The notes beneath the pieces were generated by a model. The model was not told where the DNA came from. It worked only from the letters and a program-made list of their open reading frames with translations, and made no database searches. 64,000 bases of DNA, from the NCBI RefSeq assembly GCF_022807975.1, contig NZ_CP094358.1, forward strand, positions 868,001 through 932,000. The letters are read 5' to 3'. This DNA comes from Abyssalbus ytuae. Its GTDB lineage: Bacteria; Bacteroidota; Bacteroidia; Flavobacteriales; Flavobacteriaceae. The translations under genes were made by a program, and so were the position numbers. This document shows positions 10,241 through 18,845 of this stretch, piece by piece; the first letter of the stretch is position 1; each line of letters opens with the position of its first letter.

Positions 10241-10271
10241 AGGAAAGCCTTGTAAATTTTAAGGTTTTCCT
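10241..10271 (+). terminator. Hairpin in the divergent intergenic region
   Basis: AGGAAAGCCTT pairs with AAGGTTTTCCT over 11 bp (one G-T wobble) around a 9-base loop, with a short T run after it. It sits between two divergent genes with no gene ending nearby, so it may mark the end of a lost gene or be a regulatory structure. The rest of 10064-10567 is AT-rich, with short AGTCATAAG direct repeats near 10170-10196. Confidence 0.45.
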
Positions 10272-10444
10272 GTAGTTTTTAAATCATTCCTTTCATCTTT
10301 CGAACTTTACCCTTTTCGTTTTTGACCGTTTTTTTTTGTTATAAAAGGCATAGTTTTAAATTTATGCAACCTGTTTAGGGTAAGTATTCACTCCTTAAAA
10401 AAACATAAAAGAATATTATTTTTTCATTTCTGATAAAATTTACC

Positions 10445-10452
10445 TACATTTG
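10445..10452 (+). promoter_or_regulatory. Candidate -7 box (TACATTTG) of the nuclease-CHAT-patatin operon
   Basis: TACATTTG matches the Bacteroidetes TAnnTTTG -7 consensus about 115 bp before the nuclease ATG. The upstream -33 element is weak by eye. Confidence 0.4.
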
Positions 10453-10567
10453 TAGTTTCCTATTCCCATATATCAGTAATAACCTTTACTGAAAATCTCT
10501 TAATTAAATTATGTTACAAAATATGATGTAGTTATATAAAGTAAAATTTAAAAGTCAAGAGTACCAT

Positions 10568-11494
10568 ATGGCATATGCTGCTAATTTTATAGAAGGTTTT
10601 GAAATTTTACCACCCAAAATCAATGAATCCGAAAAGCAAAAATTCGGCAAGGAAATTGGAAATGAAGATAATTTTTATCTGGAATATTCCAATTTTAGCC
10701 TCCTACACAACCCATTGAGAAAATTTGCCTATTATACGGCAGCTAATATAGATGGGGAGAAATTCAAAAAAATAACCCGTAAAGATATTTTTCCCGAAGG
10801 AAGGGACAAATGGCAAAAAGACAACCGTATTTCCGGTGAATATCAATTGGGGCATGAATTATATAAGGCAGTAAGAAGTGATTTTGATAAAGGGCATCTT
10901 ACAAAAAGGGAAGATGTACAATGGGGGGAAAATGAAAATGTGGCTATTCAGGCCGCCCGGTCAACATTTTATTTTACCAATGCCGTACCACAAGTTGACA
11001 GGCTTAACAGGGGTATCTGGAAACAGATAGAAAATTATATACTACATAGTGAAGTTGTAAAGAACAATTTTAAGGTTTCACTTTTTACAGGGCCCGTACT
11101 TCAAGAACAAGACCCGTGTTTTGTAACAAAAGTTAACAAAAAAGTACTTAGGTTACCTTATTTGTTTTGGAAAGTTATATACTATTTAAAAAATGACAAA
11201 CTGTTTTACACCGGGTTTTTAACCAGCCAGAAAGGGCTTTTAGAGAAAAAAAGAATTATTGAACCCGTTAACAGATGTTTAACCTCTCCCCAGGCTCCTT
11301 TTTTAAATTTTAAAGACGCAGAAACCTACCAGGTCAATATTGCTTTAATAGAAAAATTAACCCGGTTAAATTTTACAAAAGCCGGTGAGGTCTTTAAAAA
11401 CAACAAACCAGAAAAATTAATATTAGCCGGTATAGATATCCGGTCAGGTAAGGAAATGGACTTTACAAATGTATCTATGAACGTTAAGTTATAA
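10568..11494 (+). CDS. DNA/RNA non-specific endonuclease (NucA/EndoG family)
   Basis: The 308-residue protein has the beta-beta-alpha-metal nuclease motif as FDKGHLTKREDVQWG. The catalytic His is near residue 110, in place of the usual DRGH. The second family block FYFTNAVPQVDRLNRGIWKQIE contains the metal-binding Asn. These enzymes cut single- and double-stranded DNA and RNA. No signal peptide is visible, so the nuclease would be cytosolic and needs tight control. It is the first gene of a four-gene operon, with 8 bp before the CHAT gene. Association with protease and lipase genes points to a conflict effector rather than a nutrient-scavenging nuclease. Confidence 0.85.
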   Translation: MAYAANFIEGFEILPPKINESEKQKFGKEIGNEDNFYLEYSNFSLLHNPLRKFAYYTAANIDGEKFKKITRKDIFPEGRDKWQKDNRISGEYQLGHELYKAVRSDFDKGHLTKREDVQWGENENVAIQAARSTFYFTNAVPQVDRLNRGIWKQIENYILHSEVVKNNFKVSLFTGPVLQEQDPCFVTKVNKKVLRLPYLFWKVIYYLKNDKLFYTGFLTSQKGLLEKKRIIEPVNRCLTSPQAPFLNFKDAETYQVNIALIEKLTRLNFTKAGEVFKNNKPEKLILAGIDIRSGKEMDFTNVSMNVKL

Positions 11495-11502
11495 TACTAC
11501 AA

Positions 11503-12453
11503 GTGCAAAAAATTTTATTCATAAAAGTAAATCCCGTTGATACTGCTAACCTACGATTAGAAAAGGAGGAGAACAGTATTCGGAATGCCTTGGAAAAAAG
11601 CGTAAAAAGGGCTGAATTTGAACTGGTGAGCAGGGGTGCGGTAACTACAGAAGATTTGTTACAGTATTTAGTAACCATAAAGCCCAATATTTTACATATT
11701 TCCGGCCATGGTGATGAACAAAACAACCTCTTTTTTGAGGACCATGAAGGGTTTAAAGAAGAAATACCCATTTCAAAATTTTCACTCCTCCTCGATAATT
11801 TTATGGACCACATTCACTGTGTTTTTTTTAATGCCTGCCATAGTTTATCTAAAATAGACAATCTAAGCAACCAATTGCCTTACATAATAGGTATGCGAAA
11901 GGAAATTGCAGATGATATAGCCATTAATTTTTCCCAAGCGTTTTACACTGCTTATTTTAACGGAAAGAATATACACGAATCTTTTACCATAGCATTAAAT
12001 ATAATTTCTTTAAAAAACTTCAATGATGAATTAATCCCCCGGTTGCTTGAAAACACAAATCACGGTGAAACTGAGCTTACCCGGAAGCAAAATTTCCTAG
12101 AGCAAAAATTAGTCTCTGACGAAGAGGTAGAAATGGCTAAGAATCAGAAAAAGAGAAAAATGAAATTTTATTACAGGCTTGCTGCAGGTACTTTCATTTT
12201 AGCCGCGATTTTTGCCACGGCCCTGTTTTTCTTAAATCAAAATATGCTCGTAACCTTACTGGGTGGGGTTTTTCCCGGTATCCTCGGGAGCCTGCCCTTT
12301 GTGGAGATTAAAAAGGGCAAGAATAGTTTAGACCTTATAAATTTATTTGATTTGAAGAGGAAAAGGTTAATGAAGGCCATATCATACCTTACCAAAGAAG
12401 AAGTTGACAAACTAAACGAAGAGTTTTATAATATTTTAACAATGACATCATAA
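11503..12453 (+). CDS. CHAT-domain (caspase-like) protease with C-terminal membrane anchor
   Basis: The 316-residue protein carries a caspase-fold CHAT domain over residues ~1-185. The catalytic His lies in HISGHG (near residue 69) and the Cys in FFNACHS (near residue 112). After a basic linker come two hydrophobic segments at ~175-265 of the C-terminal half (starting YYRLAAGTFILAAIFATAL), then a cytosolic tail. The start is GTG at 11503, because the next Met falls beyond the catalytic His. CHAT proteins in bacteria are proteases of defence or cell-death systems, often with a switchable partner. Here it is sandwiched between a nuclease gene (8-bp gap) and a membrane coiled-coil gene (5-bp gap). 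Confidence 0.8.
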   Translation: MQKILFIKVNPVDTANLRLEKEENSIRNALEKSVKRAEFELVSRGAVTTEDLLQYLVTIKPNILHISGHGDEQNNLFFEDHEGFKEEIPISKFSLLLDNFMDHIHCVFFNACHSLSKIDNLSNQLPYIIGMRKEIADDIAINFSQAFYTAYFNGKNIHESFTIALNIISLKNFNDELIPRLLENTNHGETELTRKQNFLEQKLVSDEEVEMAKNQKKRKMKFYYRLAAGTFILAAIFATALFFLNQNMLVTLLGGVFPGILGSLPFVEIKKGKNSLDLINLFDLKRKRLMKAISYLTKEEVDKLNEEFYNILTMTS

Positions 12454-12458
12454 AACAT

Positions 12459-13442
12459 ATGGATGAAATTAAACAGAAAATAGCTGAGATTGAAGCAAAA
12501 AACCGAAAAAACAACATCATTTACTTTATGGCGGGCATTGCAATATTGGCAATTTTTTTCAGCTTGTATTTTTATTCTGCAAAAATCAAAAAAGAAAAAT
12601 CAACTCAAAAGCAACTCCTTGAACTTCAACAAAAAAACAAGGAACTTGAACTGGAACTCACTAAAAAAAGACAGGACTCCCTGGAAAAATTTACCCAACA
12701 GGAAATAAAAAAAGTTAAAGCTGAGCTTTCAGAAATTAAGAAAAGTACCAAGGACAGCCAGGTAATACACTATATAAGTTCAATTTATAAAACGGTTAAT
12801 AACATCGAACAGATAGCCAGTGATTCAATTATTGTCCGGTATTATAAAAGGAAGGCCGATGGTGCCGCCATTGAAAATGTAATCAACTCAATTAAAACTC
12901 CCCACTATTACCTTCATGAAAAAGAAGTAAGCAACGATAACGGGCTCACAAAGGCCAATACCATTTATTATGGCCAATTTGTAAAAAGAGCATATGTGGA
13001 TACACTTTTTGATAAATTGACAAAAAATAATATAAGAATAGACAATGTGTTGCCTTTTAAACAGGCAAAAGGGTACCAATGGAAAAGCTCGGCTATTGAA
13101 ATAGGGTATGAAACAGGTACCCCTTTAGGCAACAGCAGTTATTACATACACATGTATTGCTATAAACCCAATGAAAAAATAAAAAGCCAAATAGAAAACG
13201 TGCTGGAGGAAAAAGGTTATCAAGTAAAGGCCTTTCCTAATTGGGAAGAAAAAATGCCTTTCTTTTCAGAAAGCCCCACTATTTTGTTTTACGATAGTAC
13301 CAATAGCGGCAGAGCCTCTGAAATTTCCCAAATGCTTCATACAACTACACGGGTCAAATTTCAAGTAAAAAAAGGGGAAGGTACAGGAATTCCTGATAAT
13401 CAACGAAAAAGCTTATTTATAATACATTACACATGGCCCTAA
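12459..13442 (+). CDS. Membrane-anchored coiled-coil protein of the CHAT operon, unknown function
   Basis: The 327-residue protein has one transmembrane helix at ~20-40 (IIYFMAGIAILAIFFSLYF). A long coiled coil covers ~45-105 (rich in Lys, Glu, Gln, Leu). The C-terminal globular part is ~210 residues and appears to hold two related halves, one beginning VRYYKRKADGAAIENV and the other ILFYDSTNSGRASEIS; these resemble LytR_C/SPOR-like alpha-beta folds by eye. No catalytic motif was recognised. The tight gap to the CHAT gene implies a partner role such as sensor, scaffold or protease substrate. That is inference. Confidence 0.7.
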   Translation: MDEIKQKIAEIEAKNRKNNIIYFMAGIAILAIFFSLYFYSAKIKKEKSTQKQLLELQQKNKELELELTKKRQDSLEKFTQQEIKKVKAELSEIKKSTKDSQVIHYISSIYKTVNNIEQIASDSIIVRYYKRKADGAAIENVINSIKTPHYYLHEKEVSNDNGLTKANTIYYGQFVKRAYVDTLFDKLTKNNIRIDNVLPFKQAKGYQWKSSAIEIGYETGTPLGNSSYYIHMYCYKPNEKIKSQIENVLEEKGYQVKAFPNWEEKMPFFSESPTILFYDSTNSGRASEISQMLHTTTRVKFQVKKGEGTGIPDNQRKSLFIIHYTWP

Positions 13443-13480
13443 CAAAAATAATATGTTAAACCTTTAAAAAATTAAATACA

Positions 13481-15217
13481 ATGAACCCTACTTTTCATTT
13501 AGGTATTACCATGGCAGGGGCTGTCTCTGCAGGAGCATACACAGCAGGTTTTATGGATTATATCCTGGAAGCTTTGGAGGAATGGGAAAAAGCTAAGGAA
13601 ATTAACAGGAAATACAAACCTGGCGACAAGGAATATAACAATAAAATACCCATGCATGATGTGGTTATAGACGCACTTGGGGGAGCCTCTGCAGGAGGAA
13701 TGGTTAGTATGATCACGGCCCTATCTTTTTATTATAAAAAAATAAAACCGGTAACAAATGTATCCTATAGCAAAACGGGGAATATCCTTTATGATAGCTG
13801 GGTTTTTTTAGATGATGATTTGAAAGGGGACGGCACGGGTAAAACCACTTTTGAAAAAATGTTAAGTACAGATGACATTAAGAGTAAAAAAGCAGCGTCA
13901 TCCCTTTTAAATTCAAAACCCATTGATGCTATTGCCGAACAGGTTTTCTATAACCTTCCTGCAGATGCGCATAAGAATAATTTTCCCCGGTATATTTCCA
14001 GGGACTTAAGAGTTATACTAACACTGACCAGTCTAAAGCCGGTAGACTATATTGTTAATTTTAGCCGGATTAAATCGGCTTTCATGGATACTACCCCGGG
14101 CCACAGGATTAGTAACCATGAAATAATATGCCATTTTAAGGTTAATTTTGATATAAAAAAAGATAAAGATATATACCTCCCGTTTCAACCAAAAGAAAAA
14201 AAATCCAGAGATTTTTTAATGAATGTTACAAAAGCCACAGGGGCTTTTCCTGTAGGTTTAGAGCCCAGGCATTTTAGTGGGGAATTTACAAAAGGATATG
14301 TCGAGAAAAGCCTGTCAAGGCGAGAGGAATTTACAAAAGGTATGGATGTACGGTTTGATATAAGGGCAAATGATTTTAAGTTTACAGCCGTAGACGGGGG
14401 CACCATTAATAATGAACCTTTTGATGAAGTCATACGGAGTTTGGTTTCCAAATATGGCCCCCCTGACCCAAAAAAGCCAAGATACGGAACCATAATGGTA
14501 GACCCCTTTCCTAATTTTGAATACGGCCTTAACAGCGCAGAACCTGATTTTCAAGAAAGTATCACTGCAGTAGTAGGAAAAATTATTCCAACCATACTTA
14601 ACCAGGCACGCAATAAAAGAAACGACACTTTTGGCATAGGCTTCTTAAAATTGATGGCTTTTCCAATTAAATGGGAAAAAAAGGGCTCGCTTAAACCTTA
14701 CCCCCCTTTAGCCACAAGTGGCCTGGGAGGCTTTGGTGGGTTTTTGGACGTTAATTTCAGGGTACACGACTTCTTTCTCGGGCGTGATAATGCGAAAAAT
14801 TTTCTCAGGGCCTTCCTGTTTTTGGAATTTGATCCTGAAAACCCTTCATATTTATTTAAAAATGTCCACCCGGAAGCAGTAAAAACATTTTCAAGGACCA
14901 TTATTGATAAATCTACCAACACCAGCAAAACATATTTGCCAATTATACCGGACATTAGTTTTATAAACGGCGATAAAAACCCTTATAGTTACAAAGTCAA
15001 TGATTTTCCCAAACTAAACAAAGAAAAGTTTCAACAGCTAAGATCACCCATAAAAAAAAGGGTAAAAGCAATTCTTAAGCTGGAAATAAAACAAAGGACA
15101 AAAAAAGGAATTTTACGTGCCCTAATAATGCTTGTATCTCCCGGTATAGTAAATAAAATCACTAAATGGGTTATGGAAGCCATAGAAAAAGATTTTACAA
15201 AGCGCCAGCAAATGTAA
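13481..15217 (+). CDS. Patatin-like phospholipase
   Basis: The 578-residue protein has the patatin catalytic dyad. The nucleophile Ser is near residue 70 in GGASAGG and the Asp near residue 305 in AVDGGTINNEP. The N-terminal loop GITMAGAVSAGAY fits the oxyanion-hole region. It is longer than minimal patatins, with an extra ~270-residue C-terminal part ending in a basic segment. Patatins hydrolyse acyl esters of membrane lipids and act as cell-killing effectors in several bacterial defence systems. No signal peptide is seen. It is the last gene of the nuclease-CHAT-coiled-coil operon, after a 38-bp gap. Confidence 0.88.
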   Translation: MNPTFHLGITMAGAVSAGAYTAGFMDYILEALEEWEKAKEINRKYKPGDKEYNNKIPMHDVVIDALGGASAGGMVSMITALSFYYKKIKPVTNVSYSKTGNILYDSWVFLDDDLKGDGTGKTTFEKMLSTDDIKSKKAASSLLNSKPIDAIAEQVFYNLPADAHKNNFPRYISRDLRVILTLTSLKPVDYIVNFSRIKSAFMDTTPGHRISNHEIICHFKVNFDIKKDKDIYLPFQPKEKKSRDFLMNVTKATGAFPVGLEPRHFSGEFTKGYVEKSLSRREEFTKGMDVRFDIRANDFKFTAVDGGTINNEPFDEVIRSLVSKYGPPDPKKPRYGTIMVDPFPNFEYGLNSAEPDFQESITAVVGKIIPTILNQARNKRNDTFGIGFLKLMAFPIKWEKKGSLKPYPPLATSGLGGFGGFLDVNFRVHDFFLGRDNAKNFLRAFLFLEFDPENPSYLFKNVHPEAVKTFSRTIIDKSTNTSKTYLPIIPDISFINGDKNPYSYKVNDFPKLNKEKFQQLRSPIKKRVKAILKLEIKQRTKKGILRALIMLVSPGIVNKITKWVMEAIEKDFTKRQQM

Positions 15218-15416
15218 GTTTGGGGCCAAGTACAATACTTTGCCTGTTTCTCTTTTAAAGTCAAAGAAAATGAACATAAGAAATTTAGTTTTAACACTTA
15301 ACACAATTTAAATAGAACAAACTTAACACACTCTAAAAGTTAAAAATTATGTTTAAATTATTAATTATTTTACCATCACCCTATCAGGTTTTGGCCGGTA
15401 CAAAAAACCATACCCT

Positions 15417-16268
15417 ATGATTCTTATTGCAGACAGCGGGTCTACCAAGTGCGATTGGGTACTATTAGGCAAAAACAACAAAGTTATCTTAAAAACTACC
15501 ACAACAGGTATTAACCCCACCCTGCTCTCACCCGCTGAAATACAAAATATTTTACACGGCTCCGGCGATTTGGAGAAGATAAAAGAAAATACCCGTAAAA
15601 TCCTGTTTTACGGGGCAGGCTGTGCCGGCAGGCAATCCCATGGCCGCCTTCAAAAGGTCCTTTCGGTTTTTTTTCCGCATGCAGCCATTACCATAGAAGA
15701 AGATCTAACCGCCGCCGTACACGGTGCCACCACATTACCAGGAGTAGTATGTATTTTGGGAACAGGTTCCAATTGCTGTTATTATGACGGTAAAAAAATT
15801 CACCTGCACCACATCTCACTGGGATATGCAGTAATGGACGAATGTAGCGGCAACTATTTTGGCAAGCAACTATTAAAAGCATATTTCTATAACCATATGC
15901 CTTCGGAATTAAAAATAAAATTTGAAAACCTTTTTGACTTATCACCCGATTCCGTTTTAAAAAACCTTTACCATAACGAAAACCCCAGTGCCTACCTGGC
16001 CGGCTTTGCCCGCTTTTTAATTGAAAACCGATCACATACCTTTATAAAAACCATCATAAAAAAAGGCATTGACAGCTTGTTTGAAACCCTTTTAAAAAGC
16101 TACAGCAAAGAACTCAAAAACAACCCCCTGCATTTTGTAGGCTCCATAGCCTGGTGCCTGCAGGAAGAAATTACGGAACAAACAAAACACAGGAACTACG
16201 AAGTAAAATCTTTTGTAAGGCGGCCAATAGATAATATAATAGCAAACATACACAATATTAACCCATAA
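15417..16268 (+). CDS. BadF/BadG/BcrA/BcrD-type ATPase, probable N-acetylglucosamine kinase
   Basis: The 283-residue protein has the ASKHA kinase layout. Phosphate-1 motif is ILIADSGSTKCDW at the N-terminus and phosphate-2 is CILGTGSN near residue 115. A later MDECSGNYFGK motif corresponds to the GDEGSG block of GlcNAc kinases. Length matches Bacteroidota N-acetylglucosamine/N-acetylmuramic acid kinases. It would phosphorylate an amino sugar for the NagB pathway encoded at 4-7 kb. It is separated from those genes by the IS and the nuclease-CHAT-patatin insert, which may have split an older amino-sugar cluster. Confidence 0.85.
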   Translation: MILIADSGSTKCDWVLLGKNNKVILKTTTTGINPTLLSPAEIQNILHGSGDLEKIKENTRKILFYGAGCAGRQSHGRLQKVLSVFFPHAAITIEEDLTAAVHGATTLPGVVCILGTGSNCCYYDGKKIHLHHISLGYAVMDECSGNYFGKQLLKAYFYNHMPSELKIKFENLFDLSPDSVLKNLYHNENPSAYLAGFARFLIENRSHTFIKTIIKKGIDSLFETLLKSYSKELKNNPLHFVGSIAWCLQEEITEQTKHRNYEVKSFVRRPIDNIIANIHNINP

Positions 16269-16367
16269 CCCCAAACACTACACCTTTCGATTAAAGAGTT
16301 ACGATTAACGAAAATATTCTGTGTCTTTTAAGAAACAAGAAGAATAGAAAAACCTCTCATTTCTAAC

Positions 16368-18700
16368 AAATCCCAATCAACAAATAAACAATTACACAAA
16401 TCAACATAATATCCGCCCTGTCATCATGAGGAGCATAGCGACGTGATGATCTGTGCAAGCAGATTTCTCCCCCAATACAAGGTCGATGACCGTTTTTAGA
16501 AGTACGAAGATAAACAAGACAACAAGACTGAAAACTCCAAAAAGCAAATCCCAATCAACAAATAAACAATTACACGATTACACGATTACACAAATCAACA
16601 TAATATCCGCTGTCATCATGAGGAGCATAGCGACGTGATGATCTGTTTAAGCAGATTTCTCCCCCAACACAAGGTCGATGACCGTTTTTTAGAAGTGCCA
16701 AGAGAAACAAGACAACAAGACTGAAAATTCCAAAAAACAAATCCCAATCAACAAATAAACAATTACACAAATCAACATAATATCCGCCCTGTCATCATGA
16801 GGAGCATAGCGACGTGATGATCTGTTTAAGCAGATTTCTCCCCCAATACAGGGGTCGAAATGACCGTTTTTTAGAAGTGCCAAGAGAAACAAGACAGCAA
16901 GACTGAAAATTCCAAAAAACAAATCCCAATCAACAAATAAACCCCTCTTGTGTCGTCATTCCGAAAAGAGCCTGCAAGGCGGCTTGAGGAATCCTATCAA
17001 AAAAACTTGTAGTTTTGTATATGCTTTACAGTTATTTCGTTTACATAGTTACAAACCAAAATAAAACAACCCTTTATGTTGGTGTTACAAACAATATTCA
17101 AAAAAGAATTTCCCAACATTATTTTGATAGTGAACATGTAAAAAAGTCTTTTGCAGGTAAATATAATTGTTATTATTTGGTTTATTATGAAGGCTTTGAA
17201 GACATAAACCAAGCAATTTTAAGAGAAAAAGAAATTAAAAAATGGCGACGGGAAAAAAAAGATAAGCTAATTAGTGAGTTTAATCCTCAATGGGAATTCT
17301 TAAATCATCAAATATTCTAATTATTGTCATCGCCCTTACGTGACAAAAAAAAGCTGCACCGGCTTCTGGGGATGAATAAAAAGCAAATCCCAATCAACAA
17401 ATAAACAATTACACTAATCAACATAATATCCGCCCTGTCATCATGAGGAGCGTAGCGACGTGATGATCTGTTCAAACAGATTTCTCCCCCAACACAAGGT
17501 CGATGACCGTTTTTTAGAAGTGCCAAGAGAAACAAGACAACAAGACTGAAAATTCCAAAAAACAAATCCCAATCAACAAATAAACAATTACACAAATCAA
17601 CATAATATCCGCCCTGTCATCATGAGGAGCATAGCGACGTGATGATCTGTTTAAGCAGATTTCTCCCCCAATACAGGGGTCGAAATGACCGTTTTTTAGA
17701 AGTGCCAAGAGAAACAAGACAGCAAGACTGAAAATTCCAAAAAACAAATCCCAATCAACAAATAAACAATTACACAAATCAACATAATATCCGCCCTGTC
17801 ATCATGAGGAGCATAGCGACGTGATGATCTGTTTAAGCAGATTTCTCCCCCAATACAGGGGTCGAAATGACCGTTTTTTAGAAGTGCCAAGAGAAACAAG
17901 ACAGCAAGACTGAAAATTCCAAAAAGCAAATCCCAATCAACAAATAAACAATTACACAAATCAACATAATATCCGCCCTGTCATCATGAGGAGCGTAGCG
18001 ACGTGATGATCTGTTTAAGCAGATTTCTCCCCCAATACAGGGGTCGAAATGACCGTTTTTTAGAAGTGCCAAGAGAAACAAGACAGCAAGACTGAAAATT
18101 CCAAAAAGCAAATCCCAATCAACAAATAAACAATTACACAAATCAACATAATATCCGCCCTGTCATCATGAGGAGCATAGCGACGTGATGATCTGTTCAA
18201 ACAGATTTCTCCCCCAATACAAGGTCGATGACCGTTTTTTAGAAGTGCCAAGAGAAACAAGACAGCAAGACTGAAAATTCCAAAAAGCAAATCCCAATCA
18301 ACAAATAAACAAATACACAAATCAACATAATATCCGCCCTGTCATCATGAGGAGCGTAGCGACGTGATGATCTGTGCAAACAGATTTCTCCCCCAATATG
18401 GGGTCGAAATGACCGTTTTTTAGAAGTGGCAAGAGAAACAAAACAACAAGACTGAAAATTCCAAAAAACAAATCCCAATCAACAAATAAACAATTACACA
18501 AATCAACATAATATCCGTCCTGTCATCATGAGGAGCATAGCGACGTGATGATCTGTTCAAACAGATTTCTCCCCCAATACAAGGTCGATGACCGTTTTTT
18601 AGAAGTGCCAAGAGAAACAAGACAACAAGACTGAAAATTCCAAAAAGCAAATCCCAATCAACAAATAAACAATTAAACGATTCCACAAATCAACATACCC
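16368..18700. repeat. Tandem array of ~182-bp multi-hairpin repeat, ten copies
   Basis: Units of about 178-182 bp each begin AAATCCCAATCAACAAATAA, and ten cores contain TCATCATGAGGAGC. A unit contains three small inverted repeats: TCATCA..TGATGA, ATCTGTT..AACAGAT and GGTC..GACC. Within the second stem, copies differ at paired positions while keeping pairing (T-A or T-G). Copies are near-identical, so the array is recent or homogenised. A GIY-YIG gene separates copies 3 and 4. Reverse-strand ORFs of 60-92 codons in each unit are a by-product of the repeat, since the period is not a multiple of three. Confidence 0.9.
17021..17320 (+). CDS. GIY-YIG nuclease-domain protein
   Basis: The protein has 99 residues from the ATG at 17021; a TTG two codons upstream is the alternative. 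The GIY-YIG core is FVYIVTNQNKTTLYVGVTNN. It is followed by RISQHY, then LVYYEGFEDINQAILREKEIKKW, where the catalytic Glu lies. It is a single-domain protein of the UPF0213/YhbQ type, common as isolated copies in Bacteroidota. It interrupts the 182-bp repeat array and is preceded by another dispersed repeat (GTCATTCCGAAAAGAGCC at ~16955). This placement suggests the gene travels with, or inserts into, such repeats, which is inference. Confidence 0.85.
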   Translation: MLYSYFVYIVTNQNKTTLYVGVTNNIQKRISQHYFDSEHVKKSFAGKYNCYYLVYYEGFEDINQAILREKEIKKWRREKKDKLISEFNPQWEFLNHQIF

Positions 18701-18732
18701 CTTACCAAACCCTGTTATAACATCAAACAGCA

Positions 18733-18800
18733 CACTTGTTGAATAAATAGCACCGCTTATTACCTTTCACACCCATATATTGCTCACAAATAACTATTTT
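18733..18800 (+). promoter_or_regulatory. Paired direct-repeat box and -7 element upstream of giant gene 1
   Basis: CACTTGTT (18733-18740) and CGCTTATT (18754-18761) start 21 bp apart. A -7-like TAACTATTTT starts at 18791, ~30 bp after the second box. The ATG is at 18846. The same arrangement recurs upstream of the second giant gene, the HU-like gene and the T4SS operon, and related pairs precede coiled-coil genes. The 20-21 bp spacing is that of LytTR-type direct-repeat sites. Confidence 0.6.
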
Positions 18801-18845
18801 AACATCACTGAAAGTTAACAAAGGTAACACGAAAAATACAAAATC

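Noticed and set aside
16363-18686. Series of 60-92-codon reverse-strand ORFs with shared sequence
   Set aside because: They fall once per 182-bp repeat unit, run through the hairpins, and change frame between units because the period is not a multiple of three. They are by-products of the repeat.
16368-18700. CRISPR array
   Set aside because: Units are ~182 bp and similar throughout, with no short-repeat/unique-spacer pattern and no cas genes.
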